NCBI RefSeq assembly: GCF_002266425.1
Contig: NZ_NPMN01000013.1
Location: 1 to 64,000, forward strand
Reading direction: 5' to 3'
Origin: Tissierella sp. P1
GTDB taxonomy: Bacteria; Bacillota; Clostridia; Tissierellales; Tissierellaceae
Length of the DNA stretch: 64,000 bases
A model generated the notes under the pieces. That model searched no databases. It saw only the letters and a list, made by a program, of their open reading frames with translations, and had not been told where the DNA came from. Below are positions 48,052 to 55,452 of the stretch, piece after piece (positions within the stretch are counted from its first letter, which is position 1; every line of letters starts with the position of its first letter). The translations under genes and the position numbers were made by a program.

Positions 48052-49914
48052 ATGATTAACGAATTAGAATTACAAGAGTATTATGACTTAGCACAAAAGA
48101 TTGCTGAAGCTATTGAGGCGGTTCTTAATTTAGATGTTACGATGATGAATGAAAATATGGATCGGATAGCTGGGACTGGAATATATAAGAAAGAACTTAA
48201 TAATAAAATTGCGAAGAACTCTGCATTTGAAAGTTGTCTTTTATCTGACGAATCTTTTGTTATTATCAATCATTGTAAAAATGAATCTATATATAATAGA
48301 TGTACCAATCGTATTCATTGTCAGGAATTAGCTAAGATCTGTGTACCAATTAAGTGTAAGGAGAAGAAAATTGGTGTTTTAGGTGTTATAGCATTTAATG
48401 ATGAACAAAAACATCGAATACAAAGTAATAGAGATATTTATTTAAACTACCTTGAAAAGATGGCATCTTTATTAGGAGGTAAATATGATCAGTATCAAAT
48501 GGATCTATCTAAGAAAAGATATGCACAAAGAATGAACGGTATCTTAAATACTATAAACTCAGGTGTAATCCTATATACAGACAGTGGAGAGGTATTATAT
48601 ACAAACAATGCACTAGAGGGTATATTTGCTGAGGTTGGTATTGAAAATATAGATGATTTTGTAAGTGAGATAAGGAAACATAAGAAGCTTCAAGAATTAT
48701 TGGAATCAGGACAGTGTATACGACCCTGTGAAATTGCCATAGATATTCTTGGAATAAAATATACGCTCCTTGTGACCATAACTTATTTAAATATGGATAA
48801 TAATTCTAAAGAAATAATGCTAACTATTCAAAATATAGATTATTTTAAGAAACAAGTTATGCAATCCATTGAAAAAAATCATATCAGGCTAAAGTTTGAT
48901 AATATCTTAGGAATCTCCAAAGAATTCTTGGAAGTAAAGCGATTAGCTGAAAAGGCAGCTTTATCTGAATCTAATATATTGATTCAGGGGGAAAGTGGGA
49001 CAGGCAAAGAATTATTTGCGAGAGCTATACATAATTCCAGTGACAGGAGGGATTTCGCATTTGTCCCTATTAACTGCGGAGCTATTCCCTATGACTTATT
49101 TGAAAGTGAATTCTTTGGTTATGAGAAGGGGGCTTTCACTGGGGCATATGCTAACAAAATTGGTAAGTTTGAAGTAGCGGATAAAGGGACAGTTTTCTTG
49201 GATGAAATTGGAGACATTCCCTATGATCTTCAAGTAAAACTATTGAGGATTTTACAGGAAAAAGAAGTTTGCAGGATAGGCAGCAATGTCGTAAAAAAAG
49301 TTGATGTAAAGATTATTGCTGCATCAAATAAAGATTTGCTAAAGAGAGTTAAAGAAGGGCTTTTTAGGGAAGACCTATATTATAGATTAAATGTAATACC
49401 TATAATGGTACCTCCATTGGTCAAACGACATGAAGATATCTTATATATTGCAAACCATTTTATCAAGTATTATTCTAAACTGCTTAACAAAGATATCCGT
49501 GGTCTAACACAAGAGGCTATTAATCTAATGATGGAATATCATTGGCCTGGTAATGTTAGAGAGATGCAAAACCTTATAGAATATGCATGTAATTTTGAAA
49601 CTGGAAGTCTAATAAGTAGTCAAGTGATAGAAAAGCGTCTTGAACCTAAGAATGAAGGATTTACTAAACGATTTGATGGTGAATCTTTATCCAGCTCTTT
49701 AGGTATAGTAGAAAAGGAAATTATTATAAGATGTATAAATAAATATTCTTATTCTAACACAAAAGACCAAATGATCAGTTGTGTTTGTAAAGAATTAGAC
49801 ATCAGTAGAGCAACATTATATAGAAAAATAAAGGAGTATAATATCTGTCTCAATCATGAGAATTATCTCAATCATGAGACGATAGATAAAAAGGACACTA
49901 AACGACAAAAATAG
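48052..49914 (+). CDS. Sigma-54-dependent transcriptional activator, probable CdsR-type cysteine regulator
   Basis: 620 residues; AGGAGG precedes ATG 48052. N-terminal sensory region (~1-150) with 'KIAEAIEAVLNLDVTMMNENMDRIAGTG' and a Cys-rich patch (Cys in 'FESCLLS', 'NHCKNE', 'NRCTNRIHCQELAKICVPIKCKEKK'), then a PAS-like domain ('GILNTINSGVILYTDSGEVLYTN'). AAA+ core: Walker A 'GESGTGKELFARAIH', sigma-54 loop 'EKGAFTGAYAN', Walker B 'GTVFLDEIGDI', 'PGNVREMQNLIEY'. C-terminal HTH 'VCKELDISRATLYRKIKE'. C. difficile CdsR is a sigma-54 activator of the cysteine desulfidase gene cdsB; the desulfidase ending the downstream operon makes the same role likely here. The final residues repeat 'LNHE', because operator-like palindromes lie inside the coding end. 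Confidence 0.8.
   Translation: MINELELQEYYDLAQKIAEAIEAVLNLDVTMMNENMDRIAGTGIYKKELNNKIAKNSAFESCLLSDESFVIINHCKNESIYNRCTNRIHCQELAKICVPIKCKEKKIGVLGVIAFNDEQKHRIQSNRDIYLNYLEKMASLLGGKYDQYQMDLSKKRYAQRMNGILNTINSGVILYTDSGEVLYTNNALEGIFAEVGIENIDDFVSEIRKHKKLQELLESGQCIRPCEIAIDILGIKYTLLVTITYLNMDNNSKEIMLTIQNIDYFKKQVMQSIEKNHIRLKFDNILGISKEFLEVKRLAEKAALSESNILIQGESGTGKELFARAIHNSSDRRDFAFVPINCGAIPYDLFESEFFGYEKGAFTGAYANKIGKFEVADKGTVFLDEIGDIPYDLQVKLLRILQEKEVCRIGSNVVKKVDVKIIAASNKDLLKRVKEGLFREDLYYRLNVIPIMVPPLVKRHEDILYIANHFIKYYSKLLNKDIRGLTQEAINLMMEYHWPGNVREMQNLIEYACNFETGSLISSQVIEKRLEPKNEGFTKRFDGESLSSSLGIVEKEIIIRCINKYSYSNTKDQMISCVCKELDISRATLYRKIKEYNICLNHENYLNHETIDKKDTKRQK
49848..49879. promoter_or_regulatory. Two tandem palindromic enhancer sites for the sigma-54 activator
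   Basis: TCTCAATCATGAGA occurs twice, at 49848-49861 and 49866-49879, centres 18 bp apart (nearly two helical turns). Both lie in the last codons of the activator gene. They are ~202-233 bp upstream of the -24/-12 promoter at 50081, a standard distance for enhancer-bound sigma-54 activators. Confidence 0.7.
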
Positions 49915-49928
49915 ACATAATTTTTTAA

Positions 49929-49957
49929 AAGTTGTCTCATTATTGAGATGACTTTTT
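49929..49957 (+). terminator. Activator-gene terminator overlapping a third palindromic site
   Basis: AAGTTGTCTCA / TGAGATGACTT forms a ~10-bp stem with two G-U pairs and seven Ts following, so it should end the activator transcript. Its core TCTCA-TTAT-TGAGA (49935-49948) has the same half sites and spacing as the two enhancer palindromes upstream, so it may also be a third binding site. Confidence 0.7.
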
Positions 49958-50031
49958 TTATAACCAATAGGAAGGTTTTGCTTTAATATTTCAATATCGA
50001 TAATTTAATATCAAGAAAAGCTACCTTTAAC

Positions 50032-50053
50032 GCGTCCATAGGCGCTTTTTTTA
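50032..50053 (+). terminator. Second terminator upstream of the sigma-54 promoter
   Basis: GCG-t-CC with loop ATA and GG-CGC (50032-50045), followed by seven Ts. It would insulate the sigma-54 operon from read-through. Confidence 0.6.
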
Positions 50054-50080
50054 TTTACTTAGAAAAAGTGATAAAAAGTA

Positions 50081-50096
50081 TGGCATGGTTCTTGCT
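50081..50096 (+). promoter_or_regulatory. Sigma-54 promoter (-24/-12) of the selenoredoxin-transporter-desulfidase operon
   Basis: TGGCATGGTTCTTGCT matches the consensus TGGCAYRNNNNTTGCW at every defined position, with GG (50082-50083) and GC (50094-50095) 10 bp apart. Predicted start near 50107, 46 bp ahead of the ATG at 50153. Confidence 0.9.
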
Positions 50097-50152
50097 ATAT
50101 ATAGAAGATAATTAAATATACAATAATATTAAAAATTACAGGAGGATATTAA

Positions 50153-50425
50153 ATGAAAAAAGTTATTATTTTTGGAAGTAAGCATTGACCCGGATGTACA
50201 CCTGCGAAAGAGTTTCTTTCTACAAATGAAATAAAGTTTTTGTATCTGGATATTACAGAAAATTTGTTTAATTTAAAGCTATTTTTGAAACACAGAGACC
50301 ATGCTCCAGAGTTTAAAGATATTAGGGAAAGCGGACGAGTTGGCTTACCTTGTATTGTAATAAATGATGGAGAACAAATTGTCTTTGATTATATGACTTT
50401 AGATATTGAGGACATAAAAAAATAA
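50153..50425 (+). CDS. Glutaredoxin-like selenoprotein with U-x-x-C redox motif (in-frame UGA = Sec12)
   Basis: 90 residues from ATG 50153, with AGGAGG at 50140-50145. Reading starts MKKVIIFGSKH, then UGA (50186-50188), then PGCTPAKEFL and on to 'GRVGLPCIVINDGE' and TAA at 50423-50425. UGA falls exactly where the first redox Cys of a glutaredoxin (C-P-x-C) should be, giving U-P-G-C with Cys15 as partner. The cis-Pro loop 'VGLPCIV' and the beta-alpha-beta start are typical of the thioredoxin fold. A SECIS-like hairpin follows the UGA. A conventional gene call would miss residues 1-29 or the entire gene. It is the first gene after the sigma-54 promoter, 18 bp ahead of the permease gene. Inferred role: reduction of disulfides or mixed disulfides brought in by this transporter. 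A Sec-containing glutaredoxin is known in Alkaliphilus (Clostridium) oremlandii. Confidence 0.85.
50186..50224 (+). promoter_or_regulatory. Bacterial SECIS-like element after the UGA codon
   Basis: GAAAGA (50206-50211) pairs perfectly with TCTTTC (50215-50220) around a GUU triloop whose first base is G. The loop starts 24 nt after the UGA, inside the 16-37 nt window usually given for bacterial SECIS elements. A lower stem UGUA (50195-50198)/UACA (50221-50224) closes it with a 7-nt bulge on the 5' side. This is the expected SelB-binding geometry. Confidence 0.7.
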
Positions 50426-50443
50426 AATAAGGAGGTTAAAAAG

Positions 50444-51853
50444 GTGATAAAAACTTTGGGAGTTTCTTTTGAAAAGATGTATAAACGCCCTCTTTATAAG
50501 ATATTCTTGTTTGTATTTGGAATATTATCTCTTCCTTTTGTTTTATTTAAATATTTAAATAATAGAAGAGAAAATCAATATGAAAAATTGAAAGAAGATA
50601 TTGCCAATAGGCTAATAAAAGAGGGTGTAAAGGATAAGATTATTAAGGATACTGAAGAACAATTGAAGAATAAGCAAAATTTCTTTAAAAAAGAATTAAG
50701 TAAAGAGGATTTTAAGAATAGAGTAAATAAAAATGCAGAGAAGAAGTTTAACGAAATATTGATGGATGAGCTAGTCTTTGAAGCTAAAAAAAGAGGAATT
50801 AAGAATATTACTTTATGCAATACTTTTGTAGAATTGTTTAACAATAAGGTATTTCTTGCAATATCTATAATATTATCTCTTCCCATGTATGTATTGATAT
50901 TGATCTATAGTAATCCTTATACAAAATATATATTTGAAAGACTTTTAATGATGATATTTGTTATATTCGGTGTTACTTGGCTAGTATTTACTATACTATA
51001 TTTGTCTCCAATGGACCCAGCTATAAATGTTCTAGGGCAAACAGCTACACCAGATCAGGTTGCAGAGTTCAACAGGATTAATGGGTTGGACAAGCCATAC
51101 TATATACAACTATTCAATACATTTAAAAGTTTAATTACTTTTAATCTAGGAAAGTCATATGTAGGAAATGAAGATGTTTTAGCTGCAATTATGAGAAAGT
51201 TTCCTATTACATTGCAATTAACATTTGCTTCCCTCATCATAGCTGTTGCTATAGCAATACCTGCAGGGATTATATCTGCAATAAAGCAATACTCATCTTT
51301 TGATTATATCTTCATGCTAGTAGCTCTCCTAGGATTGTCTATACCTACATTTTGGATGGGATTGATTTTAATATTAAATTTTTCTATAAAGATGCATTTG
51401 CTTCCCGCTACGTTTATTCTAGGAGATTGGAAAACACTTATTATGCCTAGTGTAGTTTTGGGAACATCATTAGCTGCAACTGTAGCCCGTATGACAAGGT
51501 CTTCTATGCTTGAGGTAAAAAATATGGATTATATTGTTACAGCCCGTGCTAAGGGTTTAAGTGAAGGAAAGGTTATAACTAAGCATATACTTGGAAATGC
51601 AATGATTCCTATAGTTACTGTTATAGGATTACAATTTGGAGGTATGCTTGGAGGTTCTGCCGTAACGGAAAAGGTATTCAATATTAACGGTATTGGCAGC
51701 TTCATAGTGGATAAACAATTCATTCCAGATATACCTATAGTTTTGGCAGGAGTAGTATATGTTGCAGTGATTATAAGTTTGGCTAATCTTGTAGTTGATA
51801 TTATGTATTCATTTTTAGATCCAAGAATTAAGTCCAAGATGAAGTCATATTAG
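50444..51853 (+). CDS. DppB-type ABC permease with a ~160-residue N-terminal extension
   Basis: 469 residues from GTG 50444 (AAGGAGG upstream), against ~310-340 for ordinary DppB. Residues ~17-36 form a membrane helix (IFLFVFGILSLPFVLF). Residues ~40-125 are highly charged and helical ('EKLKEDIANRLIKEGVKDKIIKDTEEQLKNK'), and 'VFLAISIILSLPMYVLILIY' is another helix with the same SLP motif. The canonical permease follows from ~165: 'YIFERLLMMIFVIFGVTWLVFTILYLSPMDPA', EAA loop 'TARAKGLSEGKVITKHILGNA', end 'DIMYSFLDPRIKS'. The extension is predicted to sit at the cytoplasmic membrane face and may form an assembly or regulatory domain. Second gene of the sigma-54 operon. Confidence 0.8.
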   Translation: MIKTLGVSFEKMYKRPLYKIFLFVFGILSLPFVLFKYLNNRRENQYEKLKEDIANRLIKEGVKDKIIKDTEEQLKNKQNFFKKELSKEDFKNRVNKNAEKKFNEILMDELVFEAKKRGIKNITLCNTFVELFNNKVFLAISIILSLPMYVLILIYSNPYTKYIFERLLMMIFVIFGVTWLVFTILYLSPMDPAINVLGQTATPDQVAEFNRINGLDKPYYIQLFNTFKSLITFNLGKSYVGNEDVLAAIMRKFPITLQLTFASLIIAVAIAIPAGIISAIKQYSSFDYIFMLVALLGLSIPTFWMGLILILNFSIKMHLLPATFILGDWKTLIMPSVVLGTSLAATVARMTRSSMLEVKNMDYIVTARAKGLSEGKVITKHILGNAMIPIVTVIGLQFGGMLGGSAVTEKVFNINGIGSFIVDKQFIPDIPIVLAGVVYVAVIISLANLVVDIMYSFLDPRIKSKMKSY

Positions 51854-51868
51854 GAGGAGGTGGAGACT

Positions 51869-53376
51869 TTGGAAAACAAACAATACTTAAAAAGAATAGA
51901 AAAAAGAAAACTAGATAGTTTTCAGGAATATAGAAACTCAGCTTTTGCTTGGGGAATATCCCTAATCCTTGCACTTCTTATTTTAGGATTTGGTTTTGAT
52001 ATCTCAACTAAAAAGATAAATTCCATAGCAATTATAGTAGGAGGTATTTATCTTGTATCGGCTATATTCCAATATTTGATAACAATGAAGATAAAAAAGA
52101 AATATTACAGCTTAATGATATTAAAAAATCTACAAGGATATTAGGATATCTTTTAATACCCTTTGCAATAACAGGCAATTTCTTTATGGCAATAGCTGGC
52201 TTTACTTTAATTAAAAAAGAAAAAAACATAGAATATACTTTATGTATTTATGCTATTTTAACGTCATTTACAATTATGCTTATATCAGCACTAAATTTAT
52301 TTAAGGCATATGTATCCAATACCTTTATGCTAGGTATGGGAATATTACTAGCTATAACGATATTTTATATATTTACCATGGTAATGGTTTCAAAGTTTGT
52401 AAAGGGAAAAGTAGTTGATAAAAAACTTTTGCCCTTTGCATTCCCCCTAATCCTTAGTGTTCTAACAGGGAATGTATTTGCATTCTTATTGGGATTGATA
52501 ATTATAAGTAAATTAAGACAAAAAGATGAAGAAATCTCTATAGAATGGATTGACGTACTTAGAAGATTGTTTAGAAATTATATGGCAGTTTTAGGAATGT
52601 TTATAGTAATTCTACTTATTTCTTTATCAATTTGTAGTAATTTAACCTTTGATTATTCTATTGCCATTGATAATAACTATGAAACTATTTTGAAATCTCC
52701 TTCATTGGAATTTCCTTTTGGTACAGATAATTATGGTAGATGTGTTTTTACTAGAATAGTCTTTGGAGCTAGGATATCCTTAGTAGTTGGTACTATTGCA
52801 ACTGTAGTCCCAGTAATCATAGGCGGGATTTTAGGTGCAATATCTGGCTATTATGGCAAAAAATTAGATAATGTGATTATGAGATTATTAGACATTTTAT
52901 ATGCAGTACCAGGTATATTGCTAGCTATCGCAATTGTGGCTGCCTTTGGTGCAAATACAATTAATTTAATTTTGGCTCTAAGTATAGGTTCAGTTCCTGC
53001 CTATGCCAGAACTGTAAGAGCTACTGTAATGAGTATATCTAATAATGAGTTTGTGGAAGCGGCTAAGGCCTGCGGAGCAAAGGATTTTACTATAATATTA
53101 AAACATATAATTCCTAATTCTTTAGCACCTATAATTATAAGAGCTACCTTAGGAATAGGTGGAGCAGTGCTTTCTACTAGTTCCCTAAGCTATCTTGGAT
53201 TAGGAGTAGAACCACATATTCCAGAGTGGGGTAATATCCTCAAGATTGGAAGCAATTACCTTGAGACCAATCCTTATTTAGCCATATTTCCAGGGTTAGC
53301 GATTATATTGATAGTATTATCTTTTAATTACTTTGGCGACGGTTTAAGAGATGCACTAGATCCTAAATTGAAGTAA
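51869..53376 (+). CDS. DppC-type ABC permease with ~220-residue multi-helix N-terminal extension, frameshifted near 52077
   Basis: TTG 51869 follows AGGAGGAGG (an in-frame GTG at 51860 lies within that RBS). The first frame ends at 52144. Reading TTT as TTTT near 52077 gives IFQYFDNNEDKKEILQLNDIKKSTRILGYLL and joins it to the frame that continues to 53376, total ~502 residues. The first ~220 residues hold about six hydrophobic helices unlike ordinary DppC, which has one. The normal core then follows: 'FRNYMAVLGMFIVILLISL', 'FPFGTDNYGRCVFTRIVFGARISLVVG', EAA loop 'AAKACGAKDFTIILKHIIPN', 'DGLRDALDPKLK'. With its similarly extended partner it defines an unusual subtype of oligopeptide-family importer. 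Confidence 0.75.
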
Positions 53377-53392
53377 GAAAGGAGAGGGAATT

Positions 53393-54373
53393 TTGGAAAA
53401 AGATAAGATATTAGAGATAAAAGATCTTCACGTACATTATATTACAGAAGATGAAACAGTAAAAGCAGTAAATGGTGTGAACTTATCCTTGAAACAGGGT
53501 GAAAGTTTAGGTCTAGTTGGAGAAACTGGTGCTGGTAAATCTACTACTGCTTTAGCAATAATGCAATTAGTTCCATATCCTCCAGGTATTATTACTCAAG
53601 GGGAAATAATATTTCAGGGAAAAAACTTAATTTACAATACTGAAAAAGAAAATCAGCAAATGAGAGGCAATGGTATATCCATGATATTCCAAGACCCTAT
53701 GACTTCTCTTAACCCTATTATGACCATAGGAGAGCAACTTTTAGAAGTTGTAATGACTCATAAGAAGTTAAATAAAGAGGAGGGAAAGAAATTAGTTTTA
53801 GATTTATTGAAAGTTGTAGGAGTAAAAGAGGATAGGTACAATGACTATCCACATCAATTTTCTGGTGGGATGAAGCAAAGAGTAGTTATAACCATGGCGT
53901 TATTATGCAATCCTCAACTTTTAATAGCAGATGAGCCTACTACTGCATTAGATGTTACTATACAGGCACAGGTACTAAAGATTATTAGTGATTTACAATC
54001 AAAATATAATATGGCTATGATACTCATTACTCATGATTTAGGTGTTGTAGCAGAAACTTGTGACCATGTAGCTATAATGTACGCAGGAGAGATAATGGAA
54101 AAAGGTACTGTTAAAGAAGTATATACAAATGCTAAACATCCATATACTAGGGGACTTTTTGAGTCTATACCAAAACTAGACGAAGATAGTGAAAAACTCA
54201 TTCCGATTCCTGGCTCTGCTCCTAACTCTGCTGATTTACCAACGGGATGTCCATTTCATCCGAGATGTAAGTACAAACAAGATATATGTGCAGAATTAGC
54301 TCCAACGGTTAAAGGCAAGGAGCATCAATATAAATGCCATTTTTCATTATTTGAAAATGGGGAGGGCAACTAA
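53393..54373 (+). CDS. ABC transporter ATP-binding protein (DppD type) of the sigma-54 operon
   Basis: 326 residues from TTG 53393 (AGGAGAGGG upstream). Walker A 'GLVGETGAGKSTTALAIM', Q-loop 'MIFQDPMTSLNPI', signature 'QFSGGMKQRVVITMAL', Walker B 'LLIADEPTTALD', H-loop 'ITHDLGVVAE'. C-terminal oligopeptide extension 'GCPFHPRCKYKQDICAELAP' with clustered Cys. It pairs with the next ATPase, whose start lies two bases after its stop. Confidence 0.9.
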   Translation: MEKDKILEIKDLHVHYITEDETVKAVNGVNLSLKQGESLGLVGETGAGKSTTALAIMQLVPYPPGIITQGEIIFQGKNLIYNTEKENQQMRGNGISMIFQDPMTSLNPIMTIGEQLLEVVMTHKKLNKEEGKKLVLDLLKVVGVKEDRYNDYPHQFSGGMKQRVVITMALLCNPQLLIADEPTTALDVTIQAQVLKIISDLQSKYNMAMILITHDLGVVAETCDHVAIMYAGEIMEKGTVKEVYTNAKHPYTRGLFESIPKLDEDSEKLIPIPGSAPNSADLPTGCPFHPRCKYKQDICAELAPTVKGKEHQYKCHFSLFENGEGN

Positions 54374-54374
54374 G

Positions 54375-55358
54375 ATGAAACATATACTGGAAGTAAATAA
54401 TTTAAAAAAATATTTTAGTGTACCTAATGGAAATCTTCATGCAGTTGATAATGTAAGTTTCACCATAGATAAAGGCGAAACCTTAGGTATAGTTGGAGAA
54501 TCAGGATGTGGAAAAAGTACTTTGGGGAGAGTGATACTTAGACTTCACGAACCCACTGCTGGAAGCGTCCTCTATGATGGCATGGATATTACAACCTTTG
54601 ATAATGAAGAGATGCGTCAAATGAGAAAATATATGCAGATTATCTTTCAAGATCCATATGCTTCATTAAATCCTAGGTTTACTATATCACAGATTATTGA
54701 AGAGCCACTTAAGCTTCATAACATATATAAGAATGAGAAGGAAAGAAGAGAAAAGGTAGAATACCTCATGGAACAAGTAGGATTATCCAAAAGGGCATAT
54801 AATCTTTATCCTCATGAATTTGATGGAGGCAGACGTCAAAGAGTAGTTATAGCAAGGGCCTTATCTGTAGATCCATCATTTATAGTATGTGATGAGCCAG
54901 TATCTGCATTAGATGTTTCTGTACAAGCTCAAATTTTAAACTTATTAATGGAACTTCAACAGAAGTTAGGATTAACCTATATATTTATTTCCCATGATTT
55001 ATCAGTAGTAAAACATATATCTGATAATATTGGTGTTATGTATTTAGGACAACTTATTGAAAAAGCTCCGAAGAAAGAAATATTTAGGCAGCCATTACAC
55101 CCATATACTGTAGCTTTATTATCGGCAATACCATCTATAAATATAGAGGCTAAAAAGAAAAAGATTATTCTTGCTGGAGAAATAGTTTCACCTATTAATC
55201 CACAGCCTGGATGTAGATTTGCCGCTAGGTGTCCTTTTGCAATAGAACAATGCAGAAATGAGAATCCATCCTTAAATGAAGTTGAAAAGGATCATCATGT
55301 AGCTTGTTTTAGATATAAAGAAATTCAAGATGGTACTCTATGCTTTGAGACAAAATAA
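54375..55358 (+). CDS. ABC transporter ATP-binding protein (DppF type) of the sigma-54 operon
   Basis: 327 residues from ATG 54375, served by GGGGAGGG in the end of DppD. Walker A 'GIVGESGCGKSTLGRVIL', Q-loop 'IIFQDPYASLNPRF', Walker B 'FIVCDEPVSALD', H-loop 'ISHDLSVVKHIS'. The signature reads 'EFDGGRRQRVVIARAL' in place of LSGGQ; to my knowledge this variant recurs in DppF/OppF-like ATPases of Firmicutes and does not imply inactivity. C-terminal extension 'GCRFAARCPFAIEQCRNENP'. Confidence 0.9.
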   Translation: MKHILEVNNLKKYFSVPNGNLHAVDNVSFTIDKGETLGIVGESGCGKSTLGRVILRLHEPTAGSVLYDGMDITTFDNEEMRQMRKYMQIIFQDPYASLNPRFTISQIIEEPLKLHNIYKNEKERREKVEYLMEQVGLSKRAYNLYPHEFDGGRRQRVVIARALSVDPSFIVCDEPVSALDVSVQAQILNLLMELQQKLGLTYIFISHDLSVVKHISDNIGVMYLGQLIEKAPKKEIFRQPLHPYTVALLSAIPSINIEAKKKKIILAGEIVSPINPQPGCRFAARCPFAIEQCRNENPSLNEVEKDHHVACFRYKEIQDGTLCFETK

Positions 55359-55452
55359 TGAGTTCTGTTTTGTTTTAACTAAAGGAGGGGGTATCGGAAA
55401 TAATAGATGTTAATAGGAAATGATATTAATTATATAAAAGGAGAGATGAATA

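Noticed and set aside
54780-54850. Degenerate ABC signature (FDGGRRQR) as evidence of an inactive ATPase
   Set aside because: Walker A, Walker B, Q-loop and H-loop are intact, and this signature variant recurs in DppF/OppF-type ATPases of Firmicutes.
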